In this document: positions 23,600-30,482 of the stretch, piece by piece
Layout: every line of letters starts with the position of its first letter
How positions within the stretch are numbered: position 1 is the stretch's first letter
From: Gp7-AA10 sp041483175
Lineage (GTDB): Bacteria > Acidobacteriota > Thermoanaerobaculia > Gp7-AA8
NCBI GenBank assembly: GCA_041483175.1
Contig: JBGPFD010000010.1
Coordinates: 1 to 30,482, forward strand
Length of the DNA stretch: 30,482 nucleotides
Direction: 5' to 3'
Translations under genes and position numbers: made by a program
The notes under the pieces: model-generated
The model's input: the letters and a program-made list of their open reading frames with translations, nothing else
Database searches by the model: none
Told to the model about the DNA's origin: nothing

Positions 23600-24468
23600 G
23601 GACACCAAACCTCAGCCAGGCGTGGCAACGCTTCTGGTTCCGGTCCGCTTCTCCGCTGGGACCGATCGTTGTTCGCACGTTGCTGGCGGTGAATGCCCTC
23701 TGGATCATCATGTCGCGTCCAAACCTTCCGGCTCTCAGCGGCTGGCCACGAGTGTTCTGGGCCTCGGCCATTCCGTATCGAGCGGCGCGCTTTCTGATCG
23801 TTCCCGGCATGCCGCAATTGGAGATGGGCCTGTACATGCTTCTGCACATCGCGTTGATCGCGTGCATCATCGGCATCCTGCCACGTCTGGCCTGCTTCGC
23901 ATCGGGTCTGTTGCTGTATCACTTCGCGCCGTTTGAGGAGGTCATGTGGCATTCCCAGGGTCCTGCTCTTCGTGGCCTGACTTTTCCGGTGCTCGGGCTC
24001 CTGGTGTTGTCGTTCGCACCAGGTCCGGGAGTAGGTCATCGATCGTCGTGGTCGCCTGAATTTCGATGGCCGGTGGCGCTCGTTCAAGCGCTGTTCTGTT
24101 TTCAATACCTGGGACCTGGAATCACCAAGCTCAAGGCGGCCGGTCTTGCCTGGGCGATGCCCGACACGATCCGCCGCGCGATCATATGGACGACCACCGC
24201 CTTTGCTGAGCAGCCGCCCTGGGCGCATCGCATCGCGAACGACGCGTTTTGGTGCGGAGTCATCGCAGTGGTCACCCTGGTGACCGAACTGCTATTCCCT
24301 CTCGTTCTCGTTTCGCGCACCGCGGCGCTGATCCTGCCAGCGATCGCTTTGATCGGACATTTCGGGATCGCCCAGACACTGGGCGTGGCGTACCTCAACG
24401 CGCTGCTGCTGCTCATTTTTCTCCCGTTCGATACCTTGGCGAGCAAGATTCCGCGCTTCTCACTGTGA
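23596..24468 (+). CDS. HTTM-domain membrane protein, copy 3
   Basis: A 290-residue polytopic protein beginning at GTG 23596, which overlaps the partner stop by 4 bases. The frame is open further upstream, but that would run into the partner gene. Shared family features are AWQRFWFRSASPLGPIVVR (nearly identical to copy 1), WIIMSRPNLPAL, GLLLYHFAPFEEVMW (YHF 108-110), the Lys motif GPGITKLKAAG (Lys178) and VTELLFPLVLVSRTAA. It resembles copy 1 more than copy 2, suggesting two separate duplication events. Reaction unknown. SdpB of Bacillus and gamma-carboxylase are the characterised members of the fold. Confidence 0.85.
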   Translation: MRTPNLSQAWQRFWFRSASPLGPIVVRTLLAVNALWIIMSRPNLPALSGWPRVFWASAIPYRAARFLIVPGMPQLEMGLYMLLHIALIACIIGILPRLACFASGLLLYHFAPFEEVMWHSQGPALRGLTFPVLGLLVLSFAPGPGVGHRSSWSPEFRWPVALVQALFCFQYLGPGITKLKAAGLAWAMPDTIRRAIIWTTTAFAEQPPWAHRIANDAFWCGVIAVVTLVTELLFPLVLVSRTAALILPAIALIGHFGIAQTLGVAYLNALLLLIFLPFDTLASKIPRFSL

Positions 24469-24520
24469 TTGCCTCGAAGGCGAGCGCTTCGTATACTCGC
24501 TGATCGAAGAGAAACAATTC

Positions 24521-26025
24521 ATGTCAGCATCGCGGGGCGAGATCGCCCTGTTCTCGCCGCATTTCGTACCACCGGAGGCCCAGTCGGATGCCAGCTACCG
24601 AGGAGTCCCTCCGCTTTCTCATCTCGCGCTGGCCGGTCCACTGCGAGACGCGGGTTACCGCGTTTTAATGCTCGACGCGAAGTGGGACCTTGATTGGCGG
24701 CGCGCCATCAAAGAGAGAATCGATCACCTGACGTGCGTCGGCGTCACATCACTGACCGGGACGGCTGTTCGTGATGGGCTGGAGTTTTCCGCATTCGTGA
24801 AATCGCTCCGGCCGGATCTCCCGGTGATCTGGGGCGGCTGGCACGCAACGTACGCAGCGCGCCAGGCGGTGGAAGATCCTCGCGTTGATGTGGTCGTCCG
24901 AGGAATGGGCGAGCGAACCTTTCCCGAGCTTCTCGAGGCGATCGAAGAACGACGATCATTGCAGTCCCTTCCTGGAATCCATTTCCGTGAGGGCTCGTCC
25001 ATATTCTCCACAAGTGACCGACCGGTGGAAGACATCAATCACTTTCCGCCGCCGGCGTACGACCTCATCGATCCCGCTCGCTATATCTGCAGCATAGGGC
25101 CGGGAATTCGCATGGCAAATACCATCTTCAGCCGCGGCTGCCCGTTTGCCTGCGACTTCTGTCTTGATTCCCGGAACAAAGTGCTGACACTGAACGTCGA
25201 TCGAATGCTTGCGGACATCGAGTTCTGGATCGCCCGGGGTGCGAATCACATCCGTTTTTACGACGGAAACTTCTTTCTCGGAAAGCCACGGATCGTGGAA
25301 TTCTGCAATGCGATCCTGGCGCGCGGTCTCGAAAAGAAGTTCCGCTGGATGGCCACCGCTGTCGGAAATCGAGTTGTCCAAATCGAGTTGTCCAAATGGA
25401 TGACGATCTGTTGGACCTCTGCAAACGCGCCGGCCTGACCCAGGTGGCCATCGGTGCAGAATCAGGCTCCGAAGAACTCCTCCAGCGCATCACGAACAAG
25501 ACATCCGTGCAGAACACGCTGGAGGCCATTCGTCGCCTAGCGCGACACGGTATCAACTCCTACCTGTGGTTCATGGTTGGCTATCCTGACGAACCTGAAG
25601 ACGCTCTCGAACGCACGCTCGAACTTGCTCTAGCCGCCAAAAAGATCAATCCGAACGTAGCGGTCTTCTTGAATTTCACGACGCCACTGCCCGGCTCTGA
25701 AGTATTCCGACTGGCCGTGGAGCGAGGGGAAGTGGAAGCGCCGCGCACATTCGAAGATTGGGGCAGGTTCGACTTCACGCGGCCTAACCTGACGGGCATT
25801 ACCAGCGAGTATGCGCAGCGCGTCCGCCACTTCATGTCCTACATTCACCTGGCCTATCCGGAGGAGAGCTCGATGATGCGCTACCGCGGTCTGCTCGGCG
25901 CGGCCACCCGGCCGATCCGAATTCTCGCCCGATGGCGCCTGGATCGGAAGTCTTATGGATGGCCGATGGAGCTTCGGGCCCTCGGCGCATTCCGCTCGGC
26001 ACGAAGAGCGTTGGGGAGTGTCTAG
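24521..26025 (+). pseudogene. B12-binding radical SAM protein, frameshifted by a 14-bp tandem duplication
   Basis: Two frames (24521-25438 and the downstream frame to 26025) are halves of one gene of about 496 codons. The first half has a cobalamin-binding-like domain (VGVTSLTG, IWGGWHAT) and the radical SAM cluster motif GCPFACDFC (Cys207, 211, 214). The second half continues the TIM barrel (VAIGAESGSEELL, WFMVGYPDEPED) to a normal end. At 25367-25394 a 14-base unit is present twice. Removing one copy rejoins the frames exactly (NRVVQ then MDDDLLDL). Such proteins methylate or rearrange unactivated carbons. As read, the product would be truncated right after the barrel's first strands. Confidence 0.88.
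25366..25397. repeat. 14-bp tandem duplication in the radical SAM gene
   Basis: The unit AATCGAGTTGTCCA occurs at 25367-25380 and 25381-25394, with period-14 identity from 25366 to 25397. Because 14 is not a multiple of three, it shifts the reading frame by two. Both copies are identical, so the event is recent or is a sequence/assembly error. Confidence 0.95.
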
Positions 26026-26031
26026 GATTTC

Positions 26032-26107
26032 TGGAGCCGTTGGCCGGACTCGAACCGGCGACCTGCTGATTACGAATCAGCTGCTCTACCAACTGAGCTA
26101 CAACGGC
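26032..26107 (-). tRNA. tRNA-Thr (anticodon CGT)
   Basis: On the minus strand an acceptor stem GCCGTTG/CAACGGC closes a full cloverleaf. The D-arm is GCTC...GAGC, the anticodon stem GCTGA/TCAGC has loop TTCGTAA (anticodon CGT, reading ACG), and the T-arm is GCCGG TTCGAGT CCGGC. The discriminator is T and CCA is encoded (26032-26034). Its 3' end faces the accessory island, 6 bases from the radical SAM gene's stop codon. Confidence 0.97.
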
Positions 26108-26149
26108 CGGTCGGCAGGAATCCGCAGAACAGCGCGGCCGGCGATTCTA

Positions 26150-26179
26150 TTCACCCCGCGCAGGCCTGTCGAGTACACT
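26150..26179 (+). promoter_or_regulatory. Candidate sigma-70-type promoter for tRNA-Arg
   Basis: TTCACC (26150-26155) and TACACT (26174-26179) are 18 bases apart and end 8 bases before the mature tRNA-Arg 5' end. Spacing and position fit a -35/-10 pair, each matching the consensus at four of six positions. No better candidate was seen between the two tRNAs. Confidence 0.4.
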
Positions 26180-26187
26180 CCCCGCGG

Positions 26188-26264
26188 GCGCCCTTAGCTC
26201 AACTGGACAGAGCAGCAGACTTCGGATCTGCCGGTTGGGGGTTCGAGTCCCTCAGGGCGCGCCA
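26188..26264 (+). tRNA. tRNA-Arg (anticodon TCG)
   Basis: Acceptor GCGCCCT/AGGGCGC, D-arm GCTC...GAGC, anticodon stem GCAGA/TCTGC with loop CTTCGGA (anticodon TCG, reading CGA), T-arm with GGTTCGAGTCC, discriminator G and encoded CCA (26262-26264). It diverges from the tRNA-Thr gene across 80 bases. A protein gene starts 8 bases after its CCA. Confidence 0.97.
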
Positions 26265-26272
26265 CCTTCTGG

Positions 26273-27979
26273 ATGCGCCAAACGAGCGAGCGGCTGACAC
26301 TGGGTGTCTTTGCCATCCTGTCGCTCGCCGTCCGCGCGGTCGCGTTCTTCCGCTACCGCTTCGACTCCGACGAGCCGCAGCACCTGCACGTCGCCTGGGG
26401 CTGGACCGCCGGGCTGCTGCAATATCGCGACCTGTTCGACAATCACGCGCCGCTCTTCCAAATGCTCACCGCGCCGGTGTTGTCGTGGGCCGGCGAACGT
26501 CCCGACATCCTGCTGGTCATGCGCGCACCGATGCTCCTGCTGTACGCCATCGTTCTCGCTTCGACGTACATCCTCGGACGCCGCCTCTACTCCGCGCGCG
26601 TCGGCATCTGGGCCACGCTGCTCCTCAGTCTCTACCCCACCTTCTTTCTGAAATCGATCGAGTACCGCACCGACAATCTCTGGAACGCGGCGTGGTGCCT
26701 CGCACTGGTCGCGCTGACCGGTGGTCCGCTGACGGTCGTGCGGCTGTTTGTCGCCGGACTGTTCCTTGGCTGCGCGCTTGCGACGTCGTTGAAGACGCTC
26801 CTGCTGCTGCTGACGCTCGTCGCATCGGGCGCGGTCACCTACCTGTTCGCCTTCTCGCAGCGCTCTCACTGGCGCGCCCAGCGCCTTTCGGCTGCCCTCC
26901 TCGCAGGGACAGCCGTCATTCCGGCGGCGATCGTTGGGTACTTTGCCGCCCGCGGGGCGTGGCCCAATCTCTGGTACTGCGTCATCCAATTCAACGAACT
27001 GATCGCCTCAGGATCGGGCCGGGTCTGGACCGCGCGCCTGGCATACGTCCCGGTCCTGCTGGGCATTCTCTGGCTTGCCTGGCGGATGCGGCCGAAGACG
27101 GCCGACATCGCGGTCCGCTGGCGCTTCTTTCTGGGCTTCGCAGCGGCGTTTTTCACTGCGACTCTCGGCGGATTCTGGATTCTGATCTCCCCGCGCGATT
27201 TCCTGGCCATCCTGCCGATCGTGGCGATCTTCTTCGCCGCGGCCATCGACAGCCTCGATGCGCGCGTGCCCGTGTACGCCGGCATTTCGCTGCTCTTCCT
27301 CGGCGCGATCTGGCATTACAGCGATCATTTCGCAAATGGGACGGAGGAGCACATCACGATGATGCGGCAGGTGCTGGGACTGACTCGGCCCGAGGATCCG
27401 ATCATCGATCTGAAGGGCGAGACCATCTACCGGCGCCGGCCGTACTACTACATCCTGGAGTTCATCACCCGGCGCGAGATCCGGCGCGGCGTGATTGCCG
27501 ACAGCATCCCGGAGGATGTCGTACGCGCACAATGCCATGTTGCACAGGCTGATAGTGGTTTCTTTCCGCCGCGCGGACGCGCGTTCCTCAACGCCAATTT
27601 TCTGGACGTAGGGCGCTTGCGGGCGGCCGGGCAGTGGATCAAGGAGGATGGATCGTTTACCATTGCCATCCCCGGCCGGTATGTCATCGTGACGCGAGAT
27701 GGCGAACCTCAGGGGATTCTCGACGCCACGCCATACCGCGGTGAACGCTCGCTCGAACTCGGCATACACAGATTCGAACCGGTCGGGCCAACGCAGAGAA
27801 TGGCATGTTTATGGGCACCGGCGTTCGCGCGAGGATATTCGCCCTTTTATCTGAGGGATCGTGAGTTCTATGGTTCCCCCGTTTACGCTGCCGCGGACGT
27901 TGATCATCGCACCGCATCCGGACGACGACGCCATCGCCGCCGGTGGCTTGATGCAGCGGGTCCTGGCGAGCGGCGGTGA
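26273..27979 (+). CDS. GT39/ArnT-like membrane glycosyltransferase
   Basis: A 568-residue protein with an N-terminal block of about ten membrane helices and a soluble C-terminal part, the layout of PMT/ArnT-type (GT-C) glycosyltransferases. These use polyprenyl-phosphate sugars on the outer face of the inner membrane. Acidic loop residues DSDEP (31-35) and YRDLFDNHAPLF (51-62) follow the first helix as expected. The ATG lies only 8 bases after tRNA-Arg, with no ribosome binding site. The last 40 or so codons overlap the PIG-L gene and are Arg-rich, so the true C-terminus may have been altered by loss of a stop or a frameshift. Confidence 0.85.
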   Translation: MRQTSERLTLGVFAILSLAVRAVAFFRYRFDSDEPQHLHVAWGWTAGLLQYRDLFDNHAPLFQMLTAPVLSWAGERPDILLVMRAPMLLLYAIVLASTYILGRRLYSARVGIWATLLLSLYPTFFLKSIEYRTDNLWNAAWCLALVALTGGPLTVVRLFVAGLFLGCALATSLKTLLLLLTLVASGAVTYLFAFSQRSHWRAQRLSAALLAGTAVIPAAIVGYFAARGAWPNLWYCVIQFNELIASGSGRVWTARLAYVPVLLGILWLAWRMRPKTADIAVRWRFFLGFAAAFFTATLGGFWILISPRDFLAILPIVAIFFAAAIDSLDARVPVYAGISLLFLGAIWHYSDHFANGTEEHITMMRQVLGLTRPEDPIIDLKGETIYRRRPYYYILEFITRREIRRGVIADSIPEDVVRAQCHVAQADSGFFPPRGRAFLNANFLDVGRLRAAGQWIKEDGSFTIAIPGRYVIVTRDGEPQGILDATPYRGERSLELGIHRFEPVGPTQRMACLWAPAFARGYSPFYLRDREFYGSPVYAAADVDHRTASGRRRHRRRWLDAAGPGERR

Positions 27980-28682
27980 GCTGCGCGTCGTCTTCGTTAC
28001 CGACGGAGATAACAATCCCTGGCCCCAGCGACTCATGCAGCGAAAGTGGTTCCTCAGTCCCGCCGACCGCGCCGCGTGGGGGGCGACTCGGCGCCATGAG
28101 GCTCTCTTTTCGCTGGCGCTGTTCGGAATCACGGAGGCCTCCGCAGTCTTTCTTGCTCTCCCGGATTCGGGCATCGCGCGCATGGCCCGTGAGGGCGACG
28201 GCTGCCTGTCGGATCGCATTCAGAAGATCGTGACGGAGTTCCAGCCGACTCTCATCGTCAGTCCCTCGACCTTCGATCTCCACTCCGATCACCGCGCCGT
28301 GTCGTACTTCACGCACCGCGCCGCCCCGAAAACGCCGATGATCACCTACGTCGTCCACGGCAGCGCGCCCGCGGATCGCATCGCGCTGCGGATCACCCTG
28401 AGCGATCGCGAGAAGCTCCGGAAGCGCGAAGCGATTGAATGCCATCAATCGCAGCTCACATTGAGCCGGCAGCGGTTTCTGTCCTATGCGCGGAACAGGG
28501 AATCGTTCTACCAGCCGGAATTCGACATGCTGCGCGTCAACTCTGCGGCGCGCGATAGGATCGTCGGTGTCCGCTACGCGATGCGCGTGCTGCTCGGCCT
28601 CGATCCGGCGCCAGATGATTCAGGTGTACAAGCCCCCGCTGACGTTCAGGACGGTGCCGGTGATGTACCCGGCCTGCTCTGA
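27870..28682 (+). CDS. PIG-L (LmbE-like) zinc-dependent deacetylase
   Basis: A 270-residue protein from ATG 27870 (another ATG lies at 27861). The zinc-binding signature IIAPHPDDDAIAAGG comes near the start (usually HPDDE; Asp replaces Glu here), followed later by DLHSDHRAV with the third ligand. The family removes N-acetyl groups from N-acetylglucosaminyl lipids or related conjugates. Beside a GT39-like glycosyltransferase it probably acts on a glycolipid. It overlaps that gene by 110 bases, and its 3' end overlaps the convergent fabG gene by 63 bases. The last 20 residues (DDSGVQAPADVQDGAGD) lie in that overlap. Confidence 0.88.
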   Translation: MVPPFTLPRTLIIAPHPDDDAIAAGGLMQRVLASGGELRVVFVTDGDNNPWPQRLMQRKWFLSPADRAAWGATRRHEALFSLALFGITEASAVFLALPDSGIARMAREGDGCLSDRIQKIVTEFQPTLIVSPSTFDLHSDHRAVSYFTHRAAPKTPMITYVVHGSAPADRIALRITLSDREKLRKREAIECHQSQLTLSRQRFLSYARNRESFYQPEFDMLRVNSAARDRIVGVRYAMRVLLGLDPAPDDSGVQAPADVQDGAGDVPGLL

Positions 28683-29345
28683 GGCGAGGAAGACCGCCAC
28701 CCAGGCGACGTCGTCGGGAGTTCCGAGGCGTTTGAGCGCGATGCGGGCCTCGAGGGTTGCGCGGGCGTCGTCGGTCAAGGCGTCGGTCATGGCCGTCTGG
28801 ATGAACCCGGGCGCGATGGCATTCACGGTCACGTTGCGCGACCCGATCTCCAGCGCCAGCGCCTTGGTCAGTCCGATGAGCGCCGCTTTCGACGCAGCGT
28901 AATTCGCCTGCCCGACGTTTCCCATCAGGCCGACCACCGAGGAGATGTTGATGATCCGGCCCCAGCGGGCGCGAATCATCTTCTTCACGATCTCCTGCGT
29001 GACGGCGAACGCCGAATCGACGTTCGTGCGCATCACGTTCGCCCACGCCTCCGGCTTCATGCGGATGAACAGGTCGTCCTCGGTGATTCCCGCGTTGTTG
29101 ACCAGGATATCGATCGCTCGCTTTTCGAGGATGCCGCGGACTCGCTCGCGCACGTCCGCCGCGGTGATGTCGAGTTGCGCCGCGGTGCCGCCGATCTCCT
29201 CGGCGATCTTCTGGATGCGCTCGAGACTGCGTGCAGCGACGACGACGTGAGCTCCCGATTCCGCCAGACGCCGCGCGATGGCTTCGCCGATTCCGCGCGA
29301 GGCGCCGGTTACCAGGGCTGTCTTTCCGCTCAAGTCGATCTTCAT
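28620..29345 (-). CDS. fabG: 3-oxoacyl-ACP reductase
   Basis: A 241-residue SDR with TGASRGIG, NNAGI, SSVVGLMGN, YAASK and the FabG-type APGFIQTAMT and ITGTVLNVSGGLY endings. It reduces 3-oxoacyl-ACP with NADPH in type II fatty acid synthesis. The ATG at 29345 overlaps the fabD stop by 4 bases (ATGA), the familiar fabD-fabG pairing. acpP, normally next, is not found downstream here: the PIG-L gene arrives from the other strand instead. The 3' end lies within the PIG-L frame. Confidence 0.96.
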   Translation of the reverse strand: MKIDLSGKTALVTGASRGIGEAIARRLAESGAHVVVAARSLERIQKIAEEIGGTAAQLDITAADVRERVRGILEKRAIDILVNNAGITEDDLFIRMKPEAWANVMRTNVDSAFAVTQEIVKKMIRARWGRIINISSVVGLMGNVGQANYAASKAALIGLTKALALEIGSRNVTVNAIAPGFIQTAMTDALTDDARATLEARIALKRLGTPDDVAWVAVFLASEQAGYITGTVLNVSGGLYT

Positions 29346-30283
29346 ACCTTCGCCATTTGCGCAAACGCTTCAATCGACCGCACGTCGGAGACGTTGACCA
29401 ACTCCACCGACGAATTGATGCGCCTGATCAATCCGGTGAGCACGTTTCCCGGTCCCACTTCCACGAAGCGCCGCACGCCCATGGCGATCATTTTCTCCAC
29501 CGACTCGACCCAACGCACGGGCGAGGCCACCTGCCGCAGCAGCGCGTTGCGGACCGCGTTGGCCGTGCCAATCGGCGACGCATCGACGTTCGACACCAGC
29601 GCCACCCACAGATCTTTGAACGGCGCCTGCTCCAGCAGCGGGCGCAGCATTTCTTCGGCGGGCAACATCAGCGCGCAATGAAAGGGAGCGGAGACGGGCA
29701 ACGGGACAGCGCGGCGCACGCCTTTCTTCTTTGCCAATTCGATGGCCCGATCGATCGCCGCCTTCGTACCGGCGACGACGATCTGCCCCGGCGCGTTGAC
29801 GTTGGCGATCGAGAGGACCTCGCCATGCGCCCCTTCGTCGCAGATCCCGCGCGCCTGCTCGACCGTGGCGCCGATCAACGCGGCCATGCCCCCGCTGCCG
29901 ACCGGCACCGCCTCCTGCATGAACTTGCCGCGAGCCCGCACGATCTTCGCTCCCTCGGCCGGGGTCAATCCGCCAACGCTGACGATCGCACTGTACTCCC
30001 CGAGCGAGTGTCCGGCGACGAGATCGCGACGCGTGGTGCCGAGCTCCTCGAGCACGGCATGAATCGCCGACGAAACGGCAAGGATCGCCGGCTGCGTGTT
30101 CTCCGTCAGCTTCAGCGCTTCTTCAGGCCCTTCGAAGCAGAGTTTGGAGATCGAGAAGCCGAGCGCATGGTCGATGTTGTCGAACACGCGCCTGGCGACG
30201 GGGTACTGCTCCGCCACGTCGCGCCCCATGCCGGCGTACTGGCTCCCCTGTCCTGGAAACACGAATGCCGTGTTGTGTTCCAC
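29342..30283 (-). CDS. fabD: Malonyl-CoA:ACP transacylase
   Basis: A 313-residue FabD: FVFPGQGSQYAGMGRD near the start, catalytic Ser in AGHSLGEYSA, NVNAPGQIVVAG, catalytic His in PVSAPFHCALM, and EVGPGNVLTGLI. It transfers malonyl from CoA to ACP. I take the GTG at 30283 as the start, giving the standard length. The frame stays open to 30385, but this upstream part contains a duplicated copy of the first codons (FPGQGSQYAG) and repeat sequence, and is not part of the protein. Confidence 0.95.
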   Translation of the reverse strand: MEHNTAFVFPGQGSQYAGMGRDVAEQYPVARRVFDNIDHALGFSISKLCFEGPEEALKLTENTQPAILAVSSAIHAVLEELGTTRRDLVAGHSLGEYSAIVSVGGLTPAEGAKIVRARGKFMQEAVPVGSGGMAALIGATVEQARGICDEGAHGEVLSIANVNAPGQIVVAGTKAAIDRAIELAKKKGVRRAVPLPVSAPFHCALMLPAEEMLRPLLEQAPFKDLWVALVSNVDASPIGTANAVRNALLRQVASPVRWVESVEKMIAMGVRRFVEVGPGNVLTGLIRRINSSVELVNVSDVRSIEAFAQMAKV

Positions 30284-30419
30284 TGCGGACGCGAATAGTA
30301 ACGCAATGTAGAGCCGACTCTCAGTCGGCTCGGCGCCGGCGTACTGGCTCCCCTGTCCTGGAAACGGAGGCGAATAGTAACGCAATGTAGAGCCGACTCT
30401 CAGTCGGCTCGGCGCCGGC
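30230..30419. repeat. Local duplication of the fabD 5' end and leader
   Basis: Two blocks occur twice without visible mismatch: 30230-30260 (inside fabD) recurs at 30335-30365, and 30291-30340 recurs at 30370-30419. The upstream copy lacks the intervening bases that hold the fabD start codon. This is a tandem duplication of about 79-105 bases with a deletion in the second copy. Confidence 0.9.
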
Positions 30420-30435
30420 TAAGAGCCGGCGCTAC
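30387..30435. repeat. Palindromic intergenic element with two hairpins
   Basis: The 49-base element begins GTAG and ends CTAC. It contains two stem-loops, GAGCCGACT/AGTCGGCTC and GCCGGCT/AGCCGGC, each with a three-base loop. A truncated copy lies at 30308-30340 as part of the duplication. It has the look of REP-like elements scattered between genes of high-GC bacteria and could also act as a transcription stop for the gene upstream of fabD. Confidence 0.75.
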
Positions 30436-30443
30436 GTCGGTCG

Positions 30444-30482
30444 CTACTGGGTCGTCAGCACGCTGCTGTCGTGCTCGCGCGC
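30444..30482 (-). CDS. Possible 3' end of an upstream gene (12 codons)
   Basis: On the minus strand a frame enters from outside the window and reads AREHDSSVLTTQ before a TAG at 30444-30446, just before the palindromic element. Position suggests the gene preceding fabD. The residues do not match a FabH C-terminus, and the stretch is too short to identify. It could be chance. Confidence 0.25.
   Translation of the reverse strand, partial: AREHDSSVLTTQ

Noticed and set aside
24102..24446. Minus-strand open frames opposite HTTM copy 3
   Set aside because: Shadow frames without ribosome binding sites or recognisable motifs.
1..30482. CRISPR arrays, prophage genes, integrases or ABC transporters
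   Set aside because: None were found on reading both strands; the repeats present are short intergenic or local duplications without spacers.

Overview
The window looks like a piece of a high-GC, Gram-negative-type bacterial chromosome, most likely Acidobacteriota or a neighbouring phylum. This rests on the rpsF-rpsR-DUF2232-rplI order, the palindromic and heptanucleotide intergenic repeats, and general protein resemblance. No rRNA or other phylogenetic marker was available to test it. A conserved left block (1-7570) and right block (26032-30482) flank an accessory island of about 18 kb (roughly 7.8-26.0 kb).

Left block: a partial class III sirtuin, radC, a small dual-specificity phosphatase, ilvE (minus), a short-chain dehydrogenase translationally coupled to a rhomboid protease, then a minus-strand ribosomal-protein operon rpsF-rpsR-DUF2232-rplI followed by a coiled-coil methyltransferase.

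Island: it starts with eroded DNA (an IS630-type transposase fragment and a methyltransferase fragment, both frameshifted) and a formyltransferase. Next comes a tightly packed minus-strand operon of 16 genes read from 21910 down to 9319, most of them overlapping by a few bases. In transcription order these are: asparagine-synthetase-like amidotransferase, EpiD/CoaC-like flavoprotein (HFCD family), PqqD-like RiPP recognition protein, a 49-residue peptide ending in Cys, HprK-like kinase, three ferritin-like proteins, a Ser/His S26 peptidase, a His-rich membrane protein, an SdpA-like/HTTM pair, a fatty-acid-hydroxylase-type membrane protein, a methyltransferase, and a second SdpA-like/HTTM pair. 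Divergently on the plus strand are a PF14907-type nucleotidyltransferase, a third SdpA-like/HTTM pair, and a B12-binding radical SAM gene broken by a 14-bp tandem duplication. The island stops at the 3' end of a tRNA-Thr gene.

Interpretation: I read the island as a RiPP (ribosomally made, modified peptide) pathway. The 49-aa peptide has a YxxP-type leader, a Thr at -5 from a C-terminal Cys, and a neighbouring cysteine-decarboxylase-like flavoprotein. The Thr-to-Cys spacing is the one used for the AviMeCys ring of thioviridamide-type peptides, but the remaining enzymes do not match thioamitide, lanthipeptide or lasso pathways. Three copies of a two-gene module (two-TM protein with an R[DE]xWPF motif plus an HTTM protein), resembling SdpA/SdpB of the Bacillus cannibalism toxin system, are the most unusual structural feature. 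These functional assignments are inferences from sequence and context.

Right block: tRNA-Thr(CGT, minus), tRNA-Arg(TCG, plus), a GT39/ArnT-like glycosyltransferase, a PIG-L deacetylase, then fabG and fabD on the minus strand, with a local duplication and a palindromic repeat upstream of fabD.
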